The notes beneath the pieces were generated by a model. It was not told the origin of the DNA, did not search any database, and worked only from the letters and a program-made list of their open reading frames with translations. A program made the position numbers and the translations under genes. From Tichowtungia aerotolerans (lineage in GTDB: Bacteria; Verrucomicrobiota; Kiritimatiellia; Kiritimatiellales; Tichowtungiaceae), in contig NZ_CP047593.1 of the NCBI RefSeq assembly GCF_009905215.1, positions 1,058,900 through 1,122,899 of the forward strand: a stretch of 64,000 nt of DNA, written 5' to 3'. Position 1 is the stretch's first letter, and every line of letters begins with the position of its first letter. Below, piece by piece: positions 9,051 through 17,794 of this stretch.

Positions 9051-9063
9051 CCAATCGTTGGCA
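9051..9063. promoter_or_regulatory. LacI-type operator candidate, lacI-like gene (autoregulation)
   Basis: CCAATCGTTGGCA, 13 bp before the repressor start. It is an 11-bp inverted repeat (CCAA-TCG-TTGG) and the most symmetric of the three sites. Confidence 0.6.
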
Positions 9064-9132
9064 CCTGTTATAGTTCCGACAGGCAGACCGAACAAACCCT
9101 TTATGCAATTTTTGCACAGGCATCTGATCCAT

Positions 9133-11433
9133 TCAGATCAAGCTCTGATATTCCGAAGCAACCTGAATCATCTTTCCATCAGGGCAATGAAGTACAATCG
9201 GTGAAGAAGCAGTCAGACCGTAGTCAATTCCGGCATCGGTTCTCTTCCATGAAACAGAAACCGTTTTATCGCTGTAGGGAACCGGAATGGTTCCGGAGGC
9301 GCGGTCGAGTCCGCCTGGTTCAAGGCGCAGATCGTAATGATCGTTCCCCAGATCATACCGCGGATGCAGGCCGAGTACGTATCGGGACAGAATCCATGTC
9401 GGGCAGCCGGACCACTGATGACAATGACTCCAGCGCAGATCGAACACCTCCGGCCAGGTCGTTAACCCTGCATCCAGCCAGTATCCCCAACAGACACGAA
9501 ACTGCTCCAAAGCAAATTCCATCTCCCCGGCTTCAATCAGTGGTGGAAAAACATGATGTGCAAAAAACGGCGTAATCAGCTGCGACGCCTCCACGGTCGT
9601 ATCATAAAGCCGCGGCGCATCAGGTCGGTTGGGGAAACAGCTCAGGATGTGCTGCTTGATATAATTCACGCAGGCGGCCCGACGTTCAGGCTCTGCAAGC
9701 AAGCCGCTGCCGAGAGCCAGTGCCGCCGCATGGTACCCGATCTTTTCCCAATCGGCAGGATTCCCATCAACCGTTTTTAAAAACCGGTCCACTTTCAAAC
9801 GAAACGCCTGCTCTTCATCCTTCCATTGCGCTACATCATCCGGATTTCCAAGCAGCTCTGCCCAGCGAATGAGCGCCTGCAGCGCCTTCAGATAAAAGAG
9901 GCTCAGCGCAGGGTCCATTTCGACGTAGTGTTCATCCTCATCGGTAAAACCGGTCGAAGAACCGCGATAGCCCCAATCGATAAAATTCCAGCGGGTCGGA
10001 TTCATGCAGAGGCCGTCATCGCTGAGATCTGAATCGAATGATCGAATGTTGGCAACCGCAGCCGGATAGAGTTTTTCCAAGGTTTGGAAATCACCGGACA
10101 ATTCCACATAGTGCGGTACCGCGGCAACCCACTGCACGGAGAAAGACGGCAGGAACGACAGCGTTCCCGGGAAAACGGCGGGAATCAGCCCGTCGTCGGC
10201 AGCGCACTGCGCAGCCTGAATCAGCCCACGCTTCAACGGGCGCATGTCGGAATAGCTGCAGGCCAGAATATCCATCCCCGCACCGACCGCATCACCGAGC
10301 CACTGCCCGCGCTCGCGGGTCGGATTGTCTGTAATGGCATCCTCCGAACAGCTGCGCAGTGTTTCCACACCGACGGTCCAGATGCGGTTGAGCAATTCAT
10401 CGCTGCACGAAAACGAGCCTTCCGGCGGATCCGGATAGTAGACCCGCTCTTCAAAAACAACATCCACATCCGCGATCTCATCGCCAAAAATATGCACCTC
10501 AACAAACCGGCCGCCTTTGGGGTGCAACGGTTTCACGGTCTGCGTGCCGCCGCGCAGCACAAAATGGTCAAGATTGCAGGTCTGAAGATCCCCGGCACTG
10601 GAGCTGATGTAGGGACTGACCCGCCCATGCGTCAGGCTCTCGGCATAGGCCATCTGCACCACGCTTCCGGATGGAGCGGTAACGGTAACGGAAGGGCGGC
10701 CCAGCCGCACCTTTCCCAAATCAAAACGAAACCATTTACCCTGCGGGGGCAGACTCTTATCATCGAGGTGGCGCGCCATAAACCCGGCGGTCGGGTCGTG
10801 CGTAAACATGCTCATATTAACCAGCACGCCCTCGCCGATCTGTTCCGGGCGGAGGTCAACATGCCGGATCTCCCCGATTTCCAGACATTGGAAATTTTCA
10901 ATCGGTTTTGTCCAGGCTCTGGCAACGGGCTGCTGCCAGGCGGAATCGTCAAAGGAACGTTCGCGCCACCCCGCGGGCAGCTTGTCGGTGCGGCACCATT
11001 CGGTCCAGCCGAGAATACAGTCGAGCCGTCGACCGGTTTTGCGATAGGCCTCATCGAGCGGAAGAAATGACCAGTCGATTTCCACGCCTTCGATTTCAGC
11101 GAAAACAAACATCGGCGTCTCGAGCGGCATCAGCCGGGTTTCGACGCCCTGATAATGCACATGAAATGCCAGGAGATGCTCGCCTGCCGGAAGTTCTTTT
11201 TCCAAATATCGGAACTCGGGATGGGCCAGATCGAAACGGGAAGGGCCTTCCGCCAGCCAGGCTTTATCGAGCCACGCTTCAAACCAGTTCGCTGCAAGCA
11301 GTTTTATCCGCACAGCTCCCGGCTCCGCCAGCGAAAACCGTCCACGAAAATAGAAGTGGCTGTCCGGCTCAATGGAACCGGGTGCCGTCAAAATCTGAAA
11401 TGTCTGTTCAGCTGACACGAACGTCTTCTCCAT
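9133..11433 (-). CDS. GH78-type alpha-L-rhamnosidase
   Basis: 766 residues without a signal peptide, so cytoplasmic. N-terminal beta-sandwich modules are followed by an (alpha/alpha)6 barrel. The GH78 signature DNPTRERGQWLGD is at 369-381, where the family has its general acid region, and the late HQWSGCPTW motif is present. It removes terminal rhamnose from oligosaccharides. Its start lies inside the end of the GH65 fusion gene (26-bp overlap), suggesting translational coupling. With the sulfatase and lyase-type enzyme it points to a sulfated, rhamnose-containing glycan such as ulvan or rhamnogalacturonan (inference). Confidence 0.88.
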   Translation of the reverse strand: MEKTFVSAEQTFQILTAPGSIEPDSHFYFRGRFSLAEPGAVRIKLLAANWFEAWLDKAWLAEGPSRFDLAHPEFRYLEKELPAGEHLLAFHVHYQGVETRLMPLETPMFVFAEIEGVEIDWSFLPLDEAYRKTGRRLDCILGWTEWCRTDKLPAGWRERSFDDSAWQQPVARAWTKPIENFQCLEIGEIRHVDLRPEQIGEGVLVNMSMFTHDPTAGFMARHLDDKSLPPQGKWFRFDLGKVRLGRPSVTVTAPSGSVVQMAYAESLTHGRVSPYISSSAGDLQTCNLDHFVLRGGTQTVKPLHPKGGRFVEVHIFGDEIADVDVVFEERVYYPDPPEGSFSCSDELLNRIWTVGVETLRSCSEDAITDNPTRERGQWLGDAVGAGMDILACSYSDMRPLKRGLIQAAQCAADDGLIPAVFPGTLSFLPSFSVQWVAAVPHYVELSGDFQTLEKLYPAAVANIRSFDSDLSDDGLCMNPTRWNFIDWGYRGSSTGFTDEDEHYVEMDPALSLFYLKALQALIRWAELLGNPDDVAQWKDEEQAFRLKVDRFLKTVDGNPADWEKIGYHAAALALGSGLLAEPERRAACVNYIKQHILSCFPNRPDAPRLYDTTVEASQLITPFFAHHVFPPLIEAGEMEFALEQFRVCWGYWLDAGLTTWPEVFDLRWSHCHQWSGCPTWILSRYVLGLHPRYDLGNDHYDLRLEPGGLDRASGTIPVPYSDKTVSVSWKRTDAGIDYGLTASSPIVLHCPDGKMIQVASEYQSLI
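10075..10089. repeat. Dispersed near-palindrome TTCCA-N5-TGGAA
   Basis: TTCCAAGGTTTGGAA within GH78, read there as Phe-Gln-Thr-Leu-Glu. Confidence 0.75.
10879..10893. repeat. Dispersed near-palindrome TTCCA-N5-TGGAA
   Basis: TTCCAGACATTGGAA within GH78, read there as Phe-Gln-Cys-Leu-Glu. Confidence 0.8.
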
Positions 11434-14236
11434 TTACTTTGATCTGCAACGGTTCGCCGCTTTCCAGTTTAAAGTCCGCGCCGTCTGCGGTCACCGTCAC
11501 ACGGAAACGCGAGCCTTTGTAAACAATCGGAAAGCTGTAGCGTGTCCATGCTTCCGGAAGAACAGGATTAAACTGCAGGCCGTCCGGGTAATCGCGCATA
11601 CCCGCGAATCCGTTGACCACCGTCATCCAGCATCCGCCGAGGCAGGCCGAGTGCACACCGCCGCCGGTGTTGTTTTTAAAATCGTTGATATCCATCAGCG
11701 CGGTCTGCCGGAAGAAGCGATATGCGTCCTCTTTGTACCCGAGCTCGGAAGCGAGAATGCTGTGCATGCAGGGCGAAAGAGACGAACCGTGATTGGTTTT
11801 CGGTTCGTAGTAGAGATAGTTTTTCTCTTTCTGCTCCTTGGTGAAAAGTTCTCCGTGCACGTACATCAGCAGGACGACATCCGCCTGCTTGACCACCTGC
11901 ATGCGCCACAGATTCAGCGGGTGAACCATCGGACGAATGTCGGTGTTCTTCGGGATCAGATCCATATCCACAGGATCCATGTCGAGGAAACTGTCATCCT
12001 GAGGAGTCAGCCCGGTTTTCTCGTCATACGGCACGAACATTTCGTCCGCCGCTTTTTTCCATGCAGCAACTTCCTCGGCACTGACAATCGGTACGACGCC
12101 CGCAGCAACGACTCGATCGTAGACTGCGACAGAGTAGTTAAACATCGCGCGCGCCATCACATTGGTGTAGGCGTTGTTGTTGACGCCGCAGCCGTATTCG
12201 TCCGGCCCGCAAACCACGTTGAGACAGAACCCTTTTCCGTCCACATAACAGCCGCGATCTTCAAGGAAGCGGCACATTTCAAAGAGAATTTCCGCGCCCT
12301 TACCAAGCGTGAACTTGTCGTCGCCGGTCATGCGATCATAGAGTTCGATCGCATAAGCAATGTCGGACAGAAGATGGTATTCGGCGGTCGACGCTTCATG
12401 CACATGCCCACACTCTTCGCCCTTCACTGAATTCCAGGAAAAGAGAGCTCCTTTGCCCTGCATCTGCACGGCGCGCTCGCGCGCTTTGTCGAGAATGCTG
12501 TAGCGGTATTCAAGCAGCGGACGAACCGTTTCCGGCTGCGTGTAGATGTACGGCGGAAGCATGTACATCTCGGTATCCCAGAACACGTGGCCGCTGTAGC
12601 CGTCACCGGTCAGACCGTTGGCGCTGATCGAACGGTTGTCCCGTTCGGGGTTGCCCTGCCGAAGATGGAACAAGCTGAAACGAACGCCCTGCTGGTCCTG
12701 TAGATCGCCATCGATTTCAATGTCACCGTCGTTCCAGTACTGCGCCCAGAAGGCGGACTGTTCCGCGCACAGTTTATCAAACCCAACCTCACGCGCCGCT
12801 TCGAGTTCATCTTGTGCCAGCGCTTCAAACCCATCGCCATCCATCGTGGATGCGACCGCAAAAAACTTATCGAGCGTGATCTTTCCAGATGCATTGCAGA
12901 CGAAAAGCCAGTCGGTTCCGTCACAGCTTTTATCGCCGTCCAGCGAGTACGCCTGAGCAACCGCCACGCGGTCATCCGCGGTGGTGAGCTCCTGCAGAGC
13001 AAAACTCTCGTCCATTTTAGTGACGCGCACCTGTTCTCCGGGCATCACCGCGCTCGGCACCACCAGCCGCGTACGGCTGCGCAGCGACACCTCGCAGCCG
13101 TCCGGCGCGGTTACCGCATAGCGCAACGCTCCGATCTGGCGGCGCACCATCGAAACCAGACGCTCCGTTTTCACCAAAACGGTTTTCCCCGATGTCGTTT
13201 CCCAGACAAATTCGCGTTCCAGAATTCCGCGTTTCAAATCGAGCGACCGGCGGTGTGAACTCATCTTTGCCGTCGCAATACTGAAAGTTTCTCCGTCTAC
13301 GGACAGGTCGACATTGGCCCAGTCGGCCATATTCAGAATCGCATGACGATCTTCCGGATAGCCCGGCATTTTCCAGATATGCTGATACGGCTCATAACCG
13401 CAGATTCCGTTGACCAACGTCGCCGGGTATTCATCGTAACCGGGGTCGCTCTCCTCAAAGGTACCGCGCACCCCGAATACACCGTTCGAAAGGGCAAACG
13501 CCGTTTCCCAGTAATGGAAGCGGTTTTTCTTCAGATCGGTCTCCGTGACGTTCCACGGCTCTTTCGGAATCGTCTTTACCCGACCGGCATCCAGCAGTGC
13601 CTGAATATCAATCTGTGCATAATCAGTCACACACTCGTGGGCATTCGGCAGTCGCTGCGGCTCGCCAACCCCAATGCATTTCATGTGTGCGGCATGCGCG
13701 GCGTCCACACCCGACTCCGCATCCTCAAAAACCAGACAGTGGAACGGGTGCATATTGACCGCCGCCGCGCCTTTGAGGAAAATCTCCGGGTCGGGTTTCG
13801 GGTTTTCAATGTCGTTGCCGGTAATCACCGCATCGAAATACTTTGCCAGGCCAAGAGCATCGAGCACCGGCATGGCATTCTTACTGGAAGAGCAGATCGC
13901 CATGCGAACGCCCTCTTCCTTCAGTTTTTCAAGGAACGGAACAACTCCGGGATAAATATCGTCTTCGTTGATCTGCTTCAGCAGCTCTTTGTAGTACTCA
14001 TTCTTGATATCCGCCAGCCGCTCCTTCTCATCCTGCGGCAAATCCACCTTGTTGTGATCCAGAATCACCTGAAGCGATGCCAGCCGCGGAACTCCGCGAC
14101 ACCCATGATTGACCTCTTCATCAAAAGCCCACCCCTTTTCGTCGGCCAGCTTTTTCCAGCCGAGATAGTGATATTTGTCCGTAAAGACAACCACTCCATC
14201 CAAATCAAATAAAACTGCACGAATCTGATGCTGCAT
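11408..14236 (-). CDS. Beta-phosphoglucomutase / GH65 glycoside phosphorylase fusion
   Basis: 942 residues. Residues 1 to about 215 are a HAD-family beta-phosphoglucomutase: nucleophile region FDLDGVVVFTD, then ICSSSKNA, and the metal-binding FEDAESGVDAA. Residues about 230-942 are a GH65 phosphorylase: FWDTEMYMLPP, and near 678 GPDEYG with the catalytic Glu. GH65 enzymes phosphorolyse alpha-linked disaccharides (maltose, trehalose, kojibiose, nigerose) to beta-glucose-1-phosphate, which the mutase turns into glucose-6-phosphate, so one chain covers both steps. The exact disaccharide cannot be read from the sequence. It is the first gene of the cluster and is cytoplasmic. Confidence 0.9.
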   Translation of the reverse strand: MQHQIRAVLFDLDGVVVFTDKYHYLGWKKLADEKGWAFDEEVNHGCRGVPRLASLQVILDHNKVDLPQDEKERLADIKNEYYKELLKQINEDDIYPGVVPFLEKLKEEGVRMAICSSSKNAMPVLDALGLAKYFDAVITGNDIENPKPDPEIFLKGAAAVNMHPFHCLVFEDAESGVDAAHAAHMKCIGVGEPQRLPNAHECVTDYAQIDIQALLDAGRVKTIPKEPWNVTETDLKKNRFHYWETAFALSNGVFGVRGTFEESDPGYDEYPATLVNGICGYEPYQHIWKMPGYPEDRHAILNMADWANVDLSVDGETFSIATAKMSSHRRSLDLKRGILEREFVWETTSGKTVLVKTERLVSMVRRQIGALRYAVTAPDGCEVSLRSRTRLVVPSAVMPGEQVRVTKMDESFALQELTTADDRVAVAQAYSLDGDKSCDGTDWLFVCNASGKITLDKFFAVASTMDGDGFEALAQDELEAAREVGFDKLCAEQSAFWAQYWNDGDIEIDGDLQDQQGVRFSLFHLRQGNPERDNRSISANGLTGDGYSGHVFWDTEMYMLPPYIYTQPETVRPLLEYRYSILDKARERAVQMQGKGALFSWNSVKGEECGHVHEASTAEYHLLSDIAYAIELYDRMTGDDKFTLGKGAEILFEMCRFLEDRGCYVDGKGFCLNVVCGPDEYGCGVNNNAYTNVMARAMFNYSVAVYDRVVAAGVVPIVSAEEVAAWKKAADEMFVPYDEKTGLTPQDDSFLDMDPVDMDLIPKNTDIRPMVHPLNLWRMQVVKQADVVLLMYVHGELFTKEQKEKNYLYYEPKTNHGSSLSPCMHSILASELGYKEDAYRFFRQTALMDINDFKNNTGGGVHSACLGGCWMTVVNGFAGMRDYPDGLQFNPVLPEAWTRYSFPIVYKGSRFRVTVTADGADFKLESGEPLQIKVNGEDVRVS

Positions 14237-14694
14237 CCTAACCCCTACAAAAATTGGTATTTATGTTAATAATATACCTTAAAATTTATCCATAGATTCC
14301 TGCGGTGTAAAGAGGTTTCTATCAAAATAAAAGATTCCCGATCGACGTTTGGATACGTACCGAACGGCCCGAAAACACATTGAGAAAGCCTCGAACAGAA
14401 GAATCCGGGCGGTCTTTGCCTCCAGTGAAGGTAAGAAATTTAATTCACCAGGATATCCATCAGGGCATAAAAAGAGATACCCCCTGAAAAAGTAAGGGTT
14501 TATCCGCAAGACAAACCCCGCAGAAGACTACAGGCAGATTCCCGGCAACAGGATCCCTATCCCGGGAGCAATGAAAGACGAGGCTTTAACCGACCACCTC
14601 GTTGTCATATTCAGAGCGACGCTGCAGAATCCATGAAAGATCCGTCGCCCCTTATTTTTGATTGATTCCGGGAAAAATCACCCGCAAAGCGCGA
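14237..14694. other. Intergenic region upstream of the GH65 fusion gene
   Basis: 458 bp without a credible gene. The part next to the GH65 start is AT-rich (14240-14290) and is the likely promoter region of the sugar operon. A 76-codon minus frame (14279-14509) has no ribosome-binding site or family resemblance. No CCAACGNTTG operator is visible here. Confidence 0.5.
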
Positions 14695-14886
14695 TCAATA
14701 ATGCGGCGGGCGCTCGTGCCCGCCGATTTCGGTTCCGGAATTTTCGAGCTTTTCTTCGAGCGCTTCGATCTGCTGCTTCAGCGCAGCGATTTCCCGCTGC
14801 TGCTGAAACATTTCGAGGCTCATCTGCTCGATCGTATGCGTCTGGTTGGAATACAGCTCTTCCAGTCGTGTCAGCCGATCTTCCAT
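14695..14886 (-). CDS. slyX: SlyX-family protein
   Basis: 63 residues: EDRLTRLEELYSNQTHTIEQ, a coiled coil to about residue 50, and the characteristic C-terminal RPPHY. Length and ending match SlyX, a small coiled-coil protein of unknown biochemical role. It starts 8 bp after the stop of the foldase-like gene and is likely co-transcribed. Confidence 0.88.
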   Translation of the reverse strand: MEDRLTRLEELYSNQTHTIEQMSLEMFQQQREIAALKQQIEALEEKLENSGTEIGGHERPPHY

Positions 14887-14894
14887 ACAAGACC

Positions 14895-16535
14895 TTACTG
14901 CTGGTTCAGCTGAAGATCAGCCTCTTCCATCAGCGCGGCCTGCCATCCGGCAGCCAGTCGCTGAGCGCGGACGCCGGAGAGACCGTTAATCAGCTCATCG
15001 CGAACAGCCGCCATGCCGATTTCAGGATCTGTAGAGGTGCGCTGCGCAACATAGGCGAACAGAACACCGCTGTCCACCGGCACCGGCCGGCAGAGCTCGC
15101 CCTGCTTAGCATTGATACCGGCAGAAACCAGCTCGTCGGCATATTCGTTGTCCAGTTGGGTGGACAGGTCAAATTCCTGAGTTGCTTTGACCGGCAGCCC
15201 AAGCGGAACCACCGCATCCTTGAAGCTTTTTCCGCTTTCCAAAACAGCACTCAGCGTATCGCTGATTTCCAGCGAACGTTCTGCAAGCGTCTCCGTCACC
15301 GCTTTTGAACTGGCTGCTTCCATAACCTGGCTTTCAACCGTTTCAAAATCCGGAAGGAACGATGCATAGCGCTGTTCCAGAGAAATTACGTACACCTTAT
15401 CTTTGCCGGGCACAGCATCGCTGAAGGAGCTGTACACGTCGTCCTGCAGTCCGAGTGCCGCACGTTTAAACGGAGCCGTGGGGTCAATTCCCGGCAGATC
15501 ATCGTTTGGTCCGAATGCCGGCAGTGTTTTCGCCTTCAGCCCGGCAGCCGCAACTGCGCCTTTGAAATCCGGGTTTTCATTCTGACTCTTCGGTGCAATA
15601 TCCGCCACCAGAGCCGTCGCCTGTTCGATCGCCAGCCGGCGTGCCGCATTCTCTTTCAGGACATCAGTGATTTCCGCTTCAACCGCTTCAAAAGGTTTAT
15701 ACTCGACCTCGGCCGTTTCATTGGTTGTTTCAATCCGGTAGCGCTCGATATTCTGGTTATAAACCTGCAGGGCCGCTCCTTCGGGCACCTCGGCCTGCGC
15801 GACAAAATCAGCAACCGGATATTCAACATAAGACACACGCACCTTGGCGGGCATCCGGAACATCTCCTTGTTTTCGTTGAAAAACGCCTCGGCCTCTTCG
15901 CGAGTCACCGAAACATCTTTAGCCACCTGCTCACGCGGAAGAACCGCATATTCGAAGACCAGGCGGTCTGTATACATGTGATACGCACGCTCCAGCTCGT
16001 CCGGCGCAATCAGCGCTGCCTGCACCGGACTGAACATCAGCTTGCTGATGGCCACCTGCTCGCGCACCACATTCTCGACCAGATTCGGAGAAATACCAAT
16101 CTGGCTCAGAATGCCCTGATAAGCGGATTTATCAAAAGCGCCGTTCTGTCCACGGAAAAGCGGCATCTGCTGGATCTGGTTAATCACTTCCAGATCACTC
16201 ACAATCAGCTTTTCATCCGCTGCCTTGCGCAGCATCGCCAGCCGTGTCCATGCCTGCTGCCGCATGGCATTCGCAGTTTCCTGATCCGTTCCCGGCATCC
16301 GCCCGCTGGAAAGGATGTACCAAACATGTGTATTCTGAAGCGCCGAGCGATATTCCTCCTGAGTCACGTCCTTGCCAAACAGCGTCGCCATGCTCCGGGC
16401 CTTCCGCGCTTCATCCCGGGATCCCATCGTCGGAGTGAAAAAGCCCACAAACGAAATCACAATCACGCCCAGCACAATGTACCAGACCACCTTAGACTGG
16501 ATCATCTTATGAAATTTACTGATCATCATCGCCAT
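14895..16535 (-). CDS. PpiD/SurA-like membrane-anchored foldase
   Basis: 546 residues. A short cytoplasmic N-terminus and one membrane helix (about 15-37, VVWYIVLGVIVISFVGFF) precede a SurA_N/PpiD-type helical chaperone region (about 40-230: FGKDVTQEEY, QEEAEAFF-like segments). The middle part is where PpiD has a parvulin domain, but I cannot see a clear parvulin core, so it may be a catalytically silent chaperone. It probably helps outer-membrane or secreted proteins fold on the periplasmic side of the inner membrane. It shares a transcript with slyX. Confidence 0.75.
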   Translation of the reverse strand: MAMMISKFHKMIQSKVVWYIVLGVIVISFVGFFTPTMGSRDEARKARSMATLFGKDVTQEEYRSALQNTHVWYILSSGRMPGTDQETANAMRQQAWTRLAMLRKAADEKLIVSDLEVINQIQQMPLFRGQNGAFDKSAYQGILSQIGISPNLVENVVREQVAISKLMFSPVQAALIAPDELERAYHMYTDRLVFEYAVLPREQVAKDVSVTREEAEAFFNENKEMFRMPAKVRVSYVEYPVADFVAQAEVPEGAALQVYNQNIERYRIETTNETAEVEYKPFEAVEAEITDVLKENAARRLAIEQATALVADIAPKSQNENPDFKGAVAAAGLKAKTLPAFGPNDDLPGIDPTAPFKRAALGLQDDVYSSFSDAVPGKDKVYVISLEQRYASFLPDFETVESQVMEAASSKAVTETLAERSLEISDTLSAVLESGKSFKDAVVPLGLPVKATQEFDLSTQLDNEYADELVSAGINAKQGELCRPVPVDSGVLFAYVAQRTSTDPEIGMAAVRDELINGLSGVRAQRLAAGWQAALMEEADLQLNQQ

Positions 16536-16667
16536 AACAAAACCTCTTCCGTTTACACAAAAAATGGAGAAGGAGCTTAGCCTCGCCCCGCCGCAGGGTC
16601 AACGTGAAAGCGGCTTCCGCCGCAAGAAACCTTGCACTTTCATCCGGCAATCCACACACTCCCGCGC

Positions 16668-17270
16668 ATGAAAATTGCCCTTGCCACCCGAAATGCCCAC
16701 AAGCTCGAAGAAATTCACGCCATCTTTGACTTCCAGGACCTGGAAATCTGCTCTGCACTCGACTTCCCGGACCTCCCGGACACCCTCGAAGACCGCGATA
16801 CTTTTGAAGGCAACGCCATCAAAAAAGCCCAGGAACTGTGCGACGCCACCGGCCTCATGGCGATCGCCGACGACTCCGGCCTCGAAGTCGACGCCCTCGA
16901 CGGAGCCCCCGGTGTCTACTCCGCCCGCTACGCCGGCGAACCGTGCGACTATACCGCCAACAACGAAAAACTCCTGCGCGAACTCGCTGACAAGAAAAAC
17001 CGACGCGCCCGCTTCCGCACCGTCATTGCCCTCTGCCGCCCCGGCAAAGAACCGCTCACCGTCGACGGGAAATGCGAAGGCGTCATCATCGACGTCCCGC
17101 GCGGAACCAACGGCTTCGGCTACGACCCGATCTTCGTCCCCGACGGCTACGACCAGACCTTCGCCGAACTCCCTGCCGACGTAAAAAACAAAATCTCCCA
17201 CCGCGCCAACGCCCTCGCCGAGGCTTCCAGACATTGGAAAGAAATCTTTCAAGGCTTGGACGCAGGCTGA
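16668..17270 (+). CDS. rdgB: XTP/dITP diphosphatase (RdgB/HAM1)
   Basis: 200 residues from the ATG at 16668. KIALATRNAHKLEEI at the N-terminus, then EGNAIKKA, ADDSGLEVDAL, GVYSARYAG, GTNGFGYDPIF and KISHRANA are the full set of family motifs for substrate and metal binding. It hydrolyses non-canonical purine triphosphates to monophosphates. It diverges from the foldase gene. Its last codons contain the dispersed near-palindrome, read as Ser-Arg-His-Trp-Lys. Confidence 0.96.
   Translation: MKIALATRNAHKLEEIHAIFDFQDLEICSALDFPDLPDTLEDRDTFEGNAIKKAQELCDATGLMAIADDSGLEVDALDGAPGVYSARYAGEPCDYTANNEKLLRELADKKNRRARFRTVIALCRPGKEPLTVDGKCEGVIIDVPRGTNGFGYDPIFVPDGYDQTFAELPADVKNKISHRANALAEASRHWKEIFQGLDAG
17225..17239. 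repeat. Dispersed near-palindrome TTCCA-N5-TGGAA
   Basis: TTCCAGACATTGGAA near the end of rdgB, read as Ser-Arg-His-Trp-Lys, the same reading as the copy at 58640 in another gene. Confidence 0.8.
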
Positions 17271-17301
17271 ATCTGCACCCGAATTCCTGTCGAGAGAGGT
17301 T

Positions 17302-17329
17302 TTGACATTCCCCTTGCCAAGAGTAATCT
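17302..17329 (+). promoter_or_regulatory. Sigma-70-type promoter of the DUF1540 gene
   Basis: TTGACA and TAATCT separated by 16 bp, 67 bp upstream of the start at 17396. Confidence 0.6.
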
Positions 17330-17395
17330 CGCGGTCGCCTCAAGGGGCAAAGCGGCGCACGGAATTCAATGGGTTTAATCCCAAGGGGAGCACAT

Positions 17396-17689
17396 ATGAA
17401 AATGACCGTAGAAATGCCCAGCATTCGGAGCTGTTCGATGACCGAATGCGCCTACAACCATGACCACGGCTGTCATGCCCGCGCGATCACAATCGGCGAC
17501 GGGATCCATCCCGGATGCGACACATTCTTCAACTGTGGCTCGCATTGCGGATCAAACCACACGGCAGGCGTTGGAGCCTGCAAAGTCGCCAACTGCAAAT
17601 ACAATACTGACCTGGAGTGTCAGGCAGGGGAAATCATGGTCGGCTCAGATCGAGGCGGTGCAGCCTGCACCACTTTTATGGCCGGCTGA
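17396..17689 (+). CDS. DUF1540 protein with two Cys-rich repeats
   Basis: 97 residues. Two copies of the DUF1540 unit: SCSMTECAYNHDHGCHARAI (about 10-29) and a second near 62-97 (ACKVANCKYN...CQAGEI), each with regularly spaced Cys that probably bind a metal. The start follows an AAGGGGAG ribosome-binding site; the upstream in-frame ATG lacks one. The function of the family is unknown. It forms its own transcription unit with a good promoter and terminator. Confidence 0.85.
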   Translation: MKMTVEMPSIRSCSMTECAYNHDHGCHARAITIGDGIHPGCDTFFNCGSHCGSNHTAGVGACKVANCKYNTDLECQAGEIMVGSDRGGAACTTFMAG

Positions 17690-17715
17690 TTCGTCAACCG
17701 TGCGCTCTCTGCCCC

Positions 17716-17747
17716 GGCGGAGCCCTTTCGGGTTCCGCCTTTTTTTA
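17716..17747 (+). terminator. Rho-independent terminator
   Basis: The stem GGCGGAgCC/GGtTCCGCC with a TTTC loop is followed by seven T. It ends the DUF1540 transcript. Confidence 0.85.
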
Positions 17748-17794
17748 AATCTGTCCTCGTCCGGCGAAGTCCTTATGATACAACCTCCCCGTCT

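Noticed and set aside
6521-9063. CCAACGNTTG operators as part of the dispersed TTCCA-N5-TGGAA family
   Set aside because: They lack the TT/AA outer bases, have a fixed CG in the middle and occur only before starts, so they are a separate set.
14279-14509. 76-codon minus-strand ORF upstream of the GH65 gene
   Set aside because: No ribosome-binding site, no family resemblance, low-complexity composition.
16731-16745. TTCCAGGACCTGGAA as a copy of the dispersed palindrome
   Set aside because: It fits the arms but has a different middle and is explained by a Phe-Gln-Asp-Leu-Glu codon run; it is not counted.
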